Shown: positions 54,667-64,000 of the stretch, piece by piece
Layout of the letters: every line of letters begins with the position of its first letter
Position numbering within the stretch: position 1 is the stretch's first letter
Assembly: GCA_911728455.2 (NCBI GenBank)
Contig: OU452224.1
Location: 7,878,501 to 7,942,500, forward strand
Direction of reading: 5' to 3'
Length of the DNA stretch: 64,000 nt
Source of the DNA: Marthasterias glacialis
Lineage: Eukaryota; Echinodermata; Asteroidea; Forcipulatida; Asteriidae
Program-made: the position numbers and the translations under genes
The notes under the pieces: model-generated
The model's input: the letters and a program-made list of their open reading frames with translations, nothing else
What the model was told of the DNA's origin: nothing
Database searches by the model: none

Positions 54667-56520
54667 CTAGTAAAGGCCAAGGCATTCATGGCAGTTGTTC
54701 ACGGGACGGCTAGTGGTGCTGTGCTTACCACAGGCAAATCGACGACATGATTCGCACACTTCAGTGGTTCGGCCTTTCGCCCCTTCACATAAGAAGCAAT
54801 ATCCGTTCTTCAGTCTGCTGTGGCCAGGTCGGTCTGCTTCGGGCAGCGGCTGCCTGGGGTGTTGGATCTCGTACCCGATCGTCTCCAGGGCCCTGCGGGT
54901 TCGCCTTGCCAGACGGCTGGCGTTGGCAGCCCGCAGCATGTATTGCGGATGAATGAGCTCCTTTGCCAGTTGGCTGAGGAACGCACTACGGGCACTGCCT
55001 TTGGGATGCCAGCCAGGGTTTTTCAGTCCGTAGAGGGTGTATGAATTGATGGCGGCCAGGTTCATGATGTTGTAGAAGACGACCATCGGCCAACGTCTGG
55101 TGATGCGGGCCACGTTGTAGACGCTACACATCTGGTCGATGGTGTCTACTCCTGCCTTGGTGTTATTGTAGTCATGGATCATCTCTTATTCTTTCTGGGG
55201 ACATAAGAGACAAGGGTCAAGGGGCCGGCAAAAAGAAACTTCGAGGACTTGGCTTCTCTCTTCTTCGATGCTTTGGGCTTAAAAATATCTGGAACTTCGC
55301 GACGCAATCCCTTCATTGTGCCCAGCAAAGTGAGGTCCTCCTGTAGCAGTTCTTCAGCGAGCTCACAGCTAGTGAAGTAATTGTCCGCGGTGATGTTGCG
55401 GCCAGTTTTGAATAGCGGACGGACCATATCCAAAACAACACGCTTACCTAGTTTAGTTTCCCGCGTATTGTTCTCCTTTCCCAAGTAGGGCTGAATGTTT
55501 GTGACGTAGTTGTGCGTACTGTCTGTACACACCCAGAACTTAATACCGTAGCGAGCTGGCTTTTTGGGCATGTACTGCCTAAAGCCGCATCTGCCACGGA
55601 ATGCAACAAGTTCCTCATCAACGGTCACATTCTCCCCTGGATTAAAATACCTCCCACAGTTATTTACGAACTCATCGAAAACATCTCGTATTGCTGCGAA
55701 TTTGTCAGTTGCCTTCCGTTGTTCCTGTGTAGCCTTGTCATCGAAGCGCATCATTCGAAGAATCTCTTGAAACCGGTCCCCTTTCATGGCAGCTTGGCAG
55801 ACCGGTCTCGCAAACATGCCTGGCTTCCAGAAGTCGCGAACCTGTTCGTGCGCTGCCTTACACAGGCCGAGGAAATAAAGGAGACCCAGTACGGCCAGGA
55901 GCTCCATCATGACGAGGTTCACCCAGGAGCGGCCTCGTTCTCGAACACCCTGCTCATTGGTGTAGCGAAGGATGTTATCCAGGACGCGGTCAGGAAAGAA
56001 CAATTTCCAAAACTCCAATATTGAAGTTGCCCCTCCAATGTTACGTGGGCCTGATGCCTGTCGCAAGATGTTTGCTCGTGGCAGCCTTGCAGGGGTCGGT
56101 TCGTCAACCGACCAAGTGTGCCCCGACTTTGCCTTGTAGGTGGTTGGGCGAGCAGGCCGCGCTGGTGTCGGCCTCTGTCGTTTAGCAGGCCTTTTAACTC
56201 GTTGAAGAGGCTGAGGATCGCTGTCGTCACTACTGCCATCTTCAGTATCAGCATCGTCGGCGGCGTCATCTGCACTATCATTGTCATCCCCGCTGTCGTC
56301 ACCATCACTATCACTATCATCACCACCTTCACCACCGTCATCATCATTTCCACTTTCTTCTTCATTGTTGTCATTGTTGTCATCACCATCACTAAGAATC
56401 TTAGTGAGATCAGCAGTTTCGGAAACATTACTGTGGATGCTTCCGTCACTATCGCCGTCGTCACTGCTTTCCTCGAGAATGTGTTTTAGAATTTTTGTTG
56501 GTGTCATTTGGATAGCCATG
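54667..56520 (-). pseudogene. piggyBac-type transposase, broken in two frames
   Basis: The minus strand has two frames: 56520-55179 (starting MAIQMTPTKI, a long Asp/Ser-rich acidic stretch, then the DDE_Tnp_1_7 core) and 55182-54667. The three catalytic aspartates expected for the family sit in NVTVDEELVAFRG, ITADNYFTS and KAGVDTIDQM; the third is in the second frame. At the join the chain passes from SYVPRKNKR to a stop, and IHDYNNTKAGVD resumes in another frame, with the usual linking segment of some 20 residues missing. The end has a Cys/His cluster (YCFLC, CESC, CGKH, CHEC) like the C-terminal zinc domain of piggyBac proteins. It cannot make a full enzyme as read. Confidence 0.9.
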
Positions 56521-56839
56521 TTTATTCTCTGGTCTCTTATCATCAAGTGAGTGAATGACTGCTGTTTTAAATTCACAACCCTATGTATACTACATGGATA
56601 GTGTACTGTGTACAGTATACATGTATATTGTACACAACACCAGTCCCATGGAGAACCAGACCCCCCCCCAAAAAAAAAAAGTGCTAATACCCTGGTCAGT
56701 TCCTTACTGACAAGCCACAACCCCAATAAACTATAGTTTTAAGCCCCCTGAACCATGCTAGTACATGTGGGAGGTCTTTTGAAGTATTTATAGCACCCTC
56801 AAACTAAACAAAGAACAAATAAACACTTACTAAAGCATA

Positions 56840-57284
56840 AATACTATATAGGGACAGCAATCCCCAAGACACGCGCTGATGGACTAACAAGCAGTTTTTC
56901 CCTGACCCCAGGCTAAATTGGGCGGCAATGTCTGCAATTCATCAATGAGGTGTTGACAGATGCCCCCATTACAGGATAAACTGAAATTGCAGGTCCAGTG
57001 GATTTTGTTTCCAGGGGTGGCAGATTAAAAACCAATTGATTAGAGACAGCTGTCTCCATGGGGACATATTCCAGGGTTTAATGGTACTATCCAACGACAA
57101 CCTCGAACCCGGTGAAACGATCAAATAATACATGCATTTGAAATACGATATGAGAACGAAGGCAGTGTGGTACCCCTCTTTCTTTTTGTCAAGATTTCCT
57201 ATCAGATTTTATAGAGTTGTTTGAAGACGCACAGTTGTTTAACGAATATTACCACAAAGTGGATGAAATTGAGGTGTTATAAAA
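56840..57284. repeat. Repeat block right of piggyBac
   Basis: Bases 57071-57284 are the reverse complement of 5650-5835 with moderate divergence (ccaacgacaacctcgaaccc; gtggtacccctctttctttt). Bases 56849-56872 pair with the left block near 54150. Confidence 0.65.
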
Positions 57285-57440
57285 CAAATATTGACTGCTT
57301 TATATCGTGGCGTAGTAAAACTAGTCACTCTCGGTGATCCCCGGAGCCGCCTATCTTCCCTCGGCTCCGCCTCGGGAAGATAGGCTGCTCCGGGGATCAC
57401 CTCGAGTGACTAGTTTTACTACGACACTCAAAGCAGTCAA
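57285..57440. mobile_element. Foldback hairpin, copy of 5494-5645
   Basis: The arms contain gtagtaaaactagtcactc and its complement around a ccctcggctccgcctcggg centre. The hairpin is almost perfect over about 150 bp. Confidence 0.85.
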
Positions 57441-57450
57441 TATTTGTATA

Positions 57451-58930
57451 TTATAACACACCTCTCCCTGGTTCTTTATCCTGATTGGCTGAAACACGGT
57501 CGCGTGGGGTGAACTAATATAGCCTAGTGCATGAAATCTGCACCACACGCACCGCACGCGCTTCGTTTGGGGGAAATAGTTCGCAAAGCGGGAAATAGTT
57601 TCAAAAACCCAAAAACTATTGACTGGTAAAGAGCGCCCTCAAGAAAACGACGGCGTCTGCGGATCGAGAAGAATCTCCGGCCAAAATACGCAATTTACTC
57701 TTCTAACCGACATTTTGGACTGAGGTGTGTTATAAAACACATATGGACCGGCATTATTCGGGCAATAGTGCACGTCTATGCACCCCTCGGGCCTGTGAGT
57801 GACCAGGAGAGGGTCCTATTTCCCTCGGCCTTCGGCCTCGGGAAATAGGACCCTCTCCTGGTCACTCACAGGCCCTCGGGTTGCATAGACGTGCACTATT
57901 TCCCTCATTGCCAGTCCATATGTGTATATTATAACACACCTCTCCCTGGTTCTTTATCCTGATTGGCTGAAACACGGTCACGTGGGGTGAACTAATATAG
58001 CCTATTGCATGAAATCTGCACACCCGTGAACTTGACGCGCGTCAACGCACCGCACGCGCTTCATTTGGGGGAAATAGTTTGCAAAGCGGGAAATAGTTTC
58101 AAAAACCCAAAAACTATTGACTGGTAAACAGCGCCCTCAAAAGGTTTACAATGCTCATAACAGTTTACCGTTGTAAAACTGTGCGTCCTGAAAATGTTTT
58201 TTTTTCACATGACATTTTAGACTGAGGTGTGTTATAAAACACATATGGACCGGCATTATTCGGACAATAGTGCACGTCTATGCACCCCTTGGGCCTGTGA
58301 GTGACCAGAAGACGGTCCTATTTCCCTCGGCCTTCGGCCTCGGGAAATAGGACCCTCTCCTGGTCACTCACAGGCCCTCGGGGTGCATAGACGTGCACTA
58401 TTGTCCTCATTGCCAGTCCATATGTGTATATTATAACACACCTCTCCCTGGTTCTTTATCCTGATTGGCTGAAACACGGTCACGTGGGGTGAACTAATAT
58501 AGCCTATTGCATGAAATCTGCACCACCGTGAACTTGACGCGCGTTAACGCACCGCACGCGCTTCATTTGGGGGAAATAGTTTGCAAAGCGGGAAATAGTT
58601 TCAAAAGCCCAAAAACTATTGACTGGTAAACAGCGCCCTCAAAAGGTTTACAATGCTCATAACAGTTTACCGTTGTAAAACTGTGCGTCCTGAAAAAAAA
58701 TTTTCACATGACATTTTAGACTGAGGTGTGTTATAAAACACATATGGACTGGCATTATTCGGGCAATAGTGCACGTCTATGCACCCCTTGGGCCTGTGAG
58801 TGACCAGAAGACGGTCCTATTTCCCTCGGCCTTCGGCCTCGGGAAATAGGACCCTCTCCTGGTCACTCACAGGCCCTCGGGGTGCATAGACGTGTACTAT
58901 TGTCCTCATTGCCAGTCCATATGTGTATAC
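57451..58930. mobile_element. Tandem array of three foldback units
   Basis: Units start with ttataacacacctctccctg at 57451, 57929 and 58431 (periods 478 and 502). Each has a segment of about 290 bp ending gaggtgtgttataa, then a near-perfect hairpin of about 187 bp (57740-57926, 58240-58426, 58740-58926) with arms starting cacatatggac and centre tcggccttcggcctcg. The same unit occurs singly at 4640-5178. Confidence 0.9.
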
Positions 58931-59054
58931 TATATCTATGTTTTACAACGCTCAAATTCGTTTTGACACGCGCGTACCAACGCGCCCAAGGGCGCTCGAA
59001 AGTTTTCAATAAGCGTGCACACACAGCAGTTAGTTTTGGGAGCCAAGCATCAAA

Positions 59055-59322
59055 AGACCGATCCATTAAGCCCCGCCCCCTAACGTGTTGACCAATCACA
59101 GCCCTGGCTACACCACCGAATGTACGACAAAAGTCCGACACGATAAAAAAGCTTTTGGAAAAATAATGTAAACATGCGTGCGCGCACTTACAGCGCGCGT
59201 TCATGTCGTGCAGTGTGGCATTGAAGAGACGCACATTGTGCTGCCCACGTGTACAGGTGATGATGCAGCCAATGCTGTGATTGGTCAATGTGATTAGTGG
59301 GTGTGGCTTAATGGATCGGTCT
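59055..59322. mobile_element. Terminal-inverted-repeat element, about 268 bp
   Basis: The left end agaccgatccattaagcc is repeated inverted as ggcttaatggatcggtct at the right. The pairing extends into accaatcacagc and gctgtgattggt for about 60 bp. Confidence 0.85.
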
Positions 59323-59846
59323 ATTTTTATCGGTGCACCCTCCATAGACGAGAGGTATCGATACGGCGAGCTGCACATGGTTGCGAGGTTGGCCCTGTCC
59401 ATGTGCCGCCGTGTTCAAGCTTCAGTCACTGCCGGCCAGCACCCTGGGAAGTGCAATCCCGGAGTCGAGTGCAATCGTCCATACAGTTTGCGGTCGCTAA
59501 ATTGTTTTGGCCCTGAAACAAAACACTCCTCCCAAAAGAGATTCAAACACATGGTTGTACCCGCAAGTTTACTAATTAATAGTGTATTCCAACCACTAAT
59601 GGGATGTATTTTCTACAAATAGAAAGTTGCAAAAATGTTGAATTTGTTCATAACGTCTGTCAACAAGACAACAATACTTGATTGTTTTGCTACATGCCAA
59701 CAAGCACGGAAAAGTCTATATTTTGCAAAGTTGTCGTCAGAGCCAGAGCCGTATATTGGCTCTGGATAGAGCCAGAGCCGTATATTGGGCTCTATGAAGC
59801 GTTAGTAGTGCGCCCTCTGTTGTCATTTATCATAATTTCAACAAAC

Positions 59847-60011
59847 ATGGCGGACAGCACGGCGAAGCTTGAGGGATTGACTCAAAATGAAGCCCATTTT
59901 ACTACTTTTATGGAGGAGGTTGGTCAATATATTTTCCTATCGAGTGTCACTGAAAGAGTTATCTATCCAACTGCCACCTTTTCTCTATTTAGAATAATCT
60001 TAAATGGGTAA
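59847..60011 (+). CDS. Possible first exon of an unidentified gene
   Basis: The ATG (context acaaacATGG, a strong start context) opens MADSTAKLEGLTQNEAHF and continues 54 residues to TAA at 60009. A donor ggtaaat at 60007-60013 could splice before the stop, so the true coding part may end at about 60007. The residues look protein-like but I recognise no family, and no second exon was found before the foldback elements begin at 60463. A chance frame is possible. Confidence 0.35.
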   Translation: MADSTAKLEGLTQNEAHFTTFMEEVGQYIFLSSVTERVIYPTATFSLFRIILNG

Positions 60012-60462
60012 ATAACGTACTGTTTTTTTCATAATCAAAAGAGTGATTGAACATATTAAAGGGCCCATGTCCATGAAGAGGTTTTTTGTTACGGAACCTT
60101 TTTGTGGCTTAATGGTTTGTAATTAACAAAACATAGTATTGACTATTTTGATGTGTCTGTTATGCGTTAATTCACTTTAAATGAGCCCCGAAAATGTGCG
60201 TCATCTGATTGCGCAATGATCCATGACGTAGGCTGTGGTAAAACATTTCAAAGACGGCTCTGGTGCCGAGTGGTCAACAATGCATTGTATGTTATTGTCA
60301 CACACATGGCCCTGGTCAGCCGTTCCACAGTCTATGTCACAGATTTTATGTTAATGAGGAAGGGTGGGCGGAGCACGGCAAACCCCCTAATTTTAGAAAT
60401 CGTTATTTCTTGGATTAATATGCATGTTAAAAATGTGAAAAAAAGTAAAGATATACTATAAT

Positions 60463-61119
60463 TACTCCTAGAACTATGAGGTTCGTTCCGCTATTGTCTC
60501 CACGAACCTCATAGAGTGACATGTACAAAATCCTATTCGAAACTTTCTGCCCTTCACATTTACATGGCTACAGTTCTTTTTTGTAATCAGATCTCGCCAA
60601 AACTAGGCTATATGTGTTCTTTCAACTCTCATCGAGCGTTGCACGGGTCCAGAAAATCCACTCCGCAAACTAAAAGTTGTTAAAAAGGGATAAATTCTCA
60701 CCGTAATTCAGATCCCATTCAAACAGTATTACAACAAATATGGCGACCGGAGTTGCAAAATTAACTGGTATGCTGCTATGCGGTGTGCTGGTCCTATGGG
60801 CTGGTTCCGCGTACCAGTTAGTTTTGCAACTCCGGCCGCCATATTTGTTGCAATACTGTTTGAATGGGATCTGAGTTACGGTGAGAATTTATCCCTTTTT
60901 AACAACTTTTAGTTTGCAGAGTGGATTTTCTGGACCCTTGCTACGCTCGATGAGAGTTGAAAGAACACATAAAGCCTAGTTTTGGCGAGATCTGATTTCA
61001 AAAAAGAACTGTAGCCATGTAAACGTGAAGGGCAGAAAATTTCGAATAGGATTTTGTACATATCACTCTATGAGGTTCGTGGAGACGATAGCGGAACGAA
61101 CCTCATAGTTCTAGGAGTA
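60463..61119. mobile_element. Foldback element copy 1, 9-bp target duplication
   Basis: The element is a near-perfect inverted repeat with arms of about 300 bp; ends are tactcctagaactatgaggt. The loop near 60775-60820 contains ctatgcggtgtgctgg. The flanks tactataat (60454-60462 and 61120-61128) are identical. The end itself contains a smaller hairpin (tgaggttcgttccgctat against its complement). No coding frame. Confidence 0.92.
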
Positions 61120-61132
61120 TACTATAATAGGC

Positions 61133-61794
61133 TACTCCTACTATGAAAGTATGAGGTTCGTTCCGCTATCGTCTCCACGAACCTCATAGAGTGACATGTA
61201 CAAAATCCTATTCGAAACTTTCTGCCCTTCACGTTTACATGGCTACAGTTCTTTTTTGAAATCAGATCTCGCCAAAACTAGGCTCTATGTGTTCTTTCAA
61301 CTCTCATTTAGCAATGCACTGGTCCAGAAAATCCACTCCGCAAACTAAAAGTTGTTAAAAAGGGATAAATTCTCCCCGTAACTCAGATCCCATTCAAACA
61401 GTATTGCAACAAATATGGCGACCGGAGTTGCAAAAATAACTGGTACGCGGAACTAGCCCATAGGACCAGCGCACCGCATACCAGCATACCAGTTAATTTT
61501 GCAACTCCGGTCGCCATATTTGTTGCAATACTGTTTGAATGGGATCTGAATTACGGTGAGAATTTATCCCTTTTTAACAACTTTTAGTTTGCGGAGTGGA
61601 TTTTCTGGACCAGTGCAACGCTCGATCAGAGTTGAAAGAACACATAGAGCCTAGTTTTGGCGAGATCTGATTTCAAAAAAGAACTGTAGCCATGTAAACG
61701 TGAAGGGCAGAAAATTTCGAATAGGATTTTGTACATATCACTCTATGAGGTTCGTGGAGACGATAGCGGAACGAACCTCATAGTTCTAGGAGTA
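61133..61794. mobile_element. Foldback element copy 2, 9-bp target duplication
   Basis: Same family as copy 1. The flanks ataataggc (61124-61132 and 61795-61803) are identical. The central loop is in the opposite orientation to copy 1. Insertion was at the very edge of copy 1, within its target duplication. Confidence 0.92.
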
Positions 61795-62069
61795 ATAATA
61801 GGCATACTTTATTTTTATAACCAATAAAAAAAAAAAATTCATATGGGACCTTAAAGTGGCGACCGGATCGATTCATCATCATCTGATCAGTCAGTCAGCA
61901 TGTTTCCAGAATCCCTTTTGTAGTTCTTGTCTCACTGCATCGTGGTAATACTACTATTAGTGGTATGAAAAGTTGGCCTAAGTAATTCAAATCAATAATA
62001 GCCTACTGGAGTTTTAGTTTTCATTTTATACAAACAATAATTTGAATATCAAGCAAGTAAGCCAAGCCT

Positions 62070-63071
62070 TAGACCTAGTAACTGGGGTGCTGTACTTCTT
62101 TTTTGAGATTTTTACATTATCGGTCGTACTAGCGCCCCAGTCAGTGATATATTTGGAAAGTGTGGTGAAGCCATAGAGTTATATATGTTCTTAAATATAA
62201 CTCTATGGGCGAAGCAGATTTTTTATAAATCAGCTATAAAATTGTCAAAATTACAACAAAGACTCAACAGAATTGCTTGAAAATCGCCTATTGGCTTCTC
62301 CAAGTATTTAAGATGAAATAAAATGAAATAAATTGTACTCAATATCATTTTCGGTCCTCCAAATCGATGAATTTTAGCCCACTATCAAACTTGCCGTTAG
62401 AATCGCCATTTTGAACGTGATACTCAACGACTGTTTCCTTATGTGTATAAACACTGCGAGAATTGCATGTTCGCTGAGGCCCTGACTTTCATATTGTTTT
62501 CCGCGCAGTCAACGCAGAATACCAGGCTACAAAGCTGGTTCAACGCAGGATACCAGGCTACACAGCTGGTTCAACGCAGGATACCAGGCTACACAGCTGG
62601 TATCCTGCATTGACTGTGCAAATCAATATGCATGTCAGGGCATCAGCGAACGTTGAAACTACACAGCCTGGTATCCTGCGTTGACTGCGCGGAAAACAAT
62701 ATGAAAGTCGGGGCCTCAGCGAACACACAATCCTCGCAGCGTACATAAGGAAACAGTCGTTGAGTGTCATGTTCAAAATGGCGATTCTAACGACAAATTT
62801 GATAGTGGGCTAAAAATCATCGATTTGGAGGACCGAAAATGATCGTGAGTACAATTTAATACATTTTATTTCATCTTAAATACTTGGAGAAGCCAGTAGG
62901 GGATTTTCAAGCAATTCTGCTGAGTCTTTGTCGTAAATATGACAATTTTATAACTGATTCATAAAAAATCCGCTTCGCCACACTTTCCAAATATATCACG
63001 GACTGGGGCGCTAGTACGACCGATGATGTCAAAATCTCAAAAAAGGAGTACAGCACCCCAGTTACTGGGTC
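62070..63071. mobile_element. Long foldback element, about 1 kb
   Basis: The ends tagacctagtaactggggtg and its near complement are inverted, with arms of about 450 bp. The centre has tandem units of caacgcaggataccaggcta (about 62510-62600). A small hairpin (catagagttatat...atataactctatg, 62171-62209) interrupts the left arm only. Confidence 0.85.
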
Positions 63072-63139
63072 AAGCCTAGCCTATCTTACATGTCTTTTTA
63101 TCTATCATTTAACAAAACGCTAGACAAAAGGGACTTTCC

Positions 63140-63772
63140 TAGACCCAGTTACTGGGGCGCTGTACTCCTTTTTTAAGATTTTGACATTATTATCGGTCAT
63201 ACTAGCCCCCCAGTCTGTGATATATTTGGAAAGTGTGACGAAGCGGATTTTTTATGAATCAGTTATAAAATTGTCAAAATTACGACAAAGACTCAACAGA
63301 ATTACTAGAAAATCACCTACTGGCTTCTCAATCTATCATGGATGAAATAAAACGCATTTAATTGTACTCACAATTTTTTTCTGTCCGCCAAATCTATGAT
63401 TTTTTAGGCCAACTAAAAATTCAGTCGTTCTGATCTGTGTTTTACTACTACGTGACATCAACTACTGTTAACAAAATGGATTGTGTGAATCGCGCGCTTG
63501 ACCAATCATGACCAATGGAAAATTCTATAGTGTGGATAATTGCGTGTTGGCTTATGGAGACTGGTATCATGTCTTGACCGCGCAAAACAATATGCAAGCC
63601 AGGACATCAGCGAATTTACAATCCTTTGCGTTAAGAAACAGTAGTTGATGTCAGATTCATAAAAAAATCCGCTTCGTCACAGTTCTCACATACATAACGG
63701 ACTGGGGCGCTAGTACGACTGATAATGTCAAAATCTCAAAAAAGGAGTACAGCGCCCCAGTTACTGGGTCTA
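63140..63772. mobile_element. Long foldback element, shorter copy
   Basis: Same ends (tagacccagttactggggcg) as 62070-63071. The flanks ggactttcc (63131-63139) and ggactttgc (63773-63781) match at 8 of 9, suggesting a 9-bp target duplication. Confidence 0.85.
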
Positions 63773-63922
63773 GGACTTTGCCTTTGATTTGAGGTTAAAA
63801 AAAAAACGAAAATAGTAAAAAGTATCAACCCTCAGTTTAGCTCTACTTCTACCTCCATGGTAATAGCTAATATGTATCATGTATGTGCCTTTATTAACTT
63901 AAAGTAAGAGCTAAACTTAAGT

Positions 63923-64000
63923 TACTCCTAGAACTATGAGGTTCGTTCCGCTATCGTCTCCTATCGTGGAGACAATAGCGGAACGAACCTCACAGTTCTA
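63923..64000. mobile_element. End hairpin of the 60463-type foldback, cut by window end
   Basis: It starts tactcctagaactatgaggt and then folds directly back (ggagacaatagcggaacgaa), so only the terminal hairpin is present up to the window end. It may be a solo end or the start of a copy. Confidence 0.7.

Noticed and set aside
55512-56550. Plus-strand frames opposite the piggyBac transposase
   Set aside because: Shadows of the transposase; the Ser-rich or Ile/Val-rich frames are the complement of its acidic Asp/Ser stretch.
57451-58930. A CRISPR-like repeat array
   Set aside because: Units are about 480-500 bp with long internal hairpins in a eukaryotic genome; there are no short repeats with spacers.

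Overview
This is a eukaryotic, intron-rich, AT-rich window from an invertebrate deuterostome. An echinoderm, perhaps a sea star, is the best guess. The conserved genes fit an invertebrate deuterostome, one interspersed repeat near 49.3 kb resembles an echinoderm repeat I recall, and there are several sea-urchin-TU-like foldback elements. Species cannot be fixed from the sequence alone.

Three protein-coding genes were reconstructed by joining exons at GT/AG sites with consistent phase. (1) The 3' half of a LANCL3-like gene (+, exons 546-669, 2623-2841, 6000-6364). (2) A complete NT5E/CD73-like 5'-nucleotidase gene (+, 8 exons, 9053-17204, 586 aa). (3) A complete NOX4-like NADPH oxidase gene (-, 17 exons, 45850 down to 21892, 601 aa). 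NT5E and NOX4 are convergent, with about 4.7 kb between their stop codons. The products act on zinc/glutathione-type chemistry, extracellular AMP and H2O2 respectively; nothing in the sequence shows co-regulation. A possible first exon of a fourth gene starts at 59847 (+).

The right third (46-64 kb) is almost entirely mobile DNA. It holds a LINE fragment, a 1.7-kb foldback transposon whose inverted arms are 20-bp tandem repeats (50756-52478), a broken piggyBac transposase, a tandem array of about 190-bp near-perfect hairpins (57.4-58.9 kb), two adjacent 0.66-kb foldback elements each with a perfect 9-bp target duplication (60463-61794), and two copies of another long foldback (62070-63772). 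The introns of the three genes hold hAT-like MITEs, other terminal-inverted-repeat elements, hairpins, a SINE and microsatellites.

The most notable observations are: a foldback element inside a LANCL3 intron whose loop has been replaced by a 70-bp piece of the neighbouring NT5E gene, including its splice donor; the TU/FB-like foldback at 50.8-52.5 kb; an NT5E-like protein that keeps all metal ligands but has lost the residues that hold AMP phosphate; and a 28-bp NOX4 micro-exon next to a perfect 71-bp palindrome.
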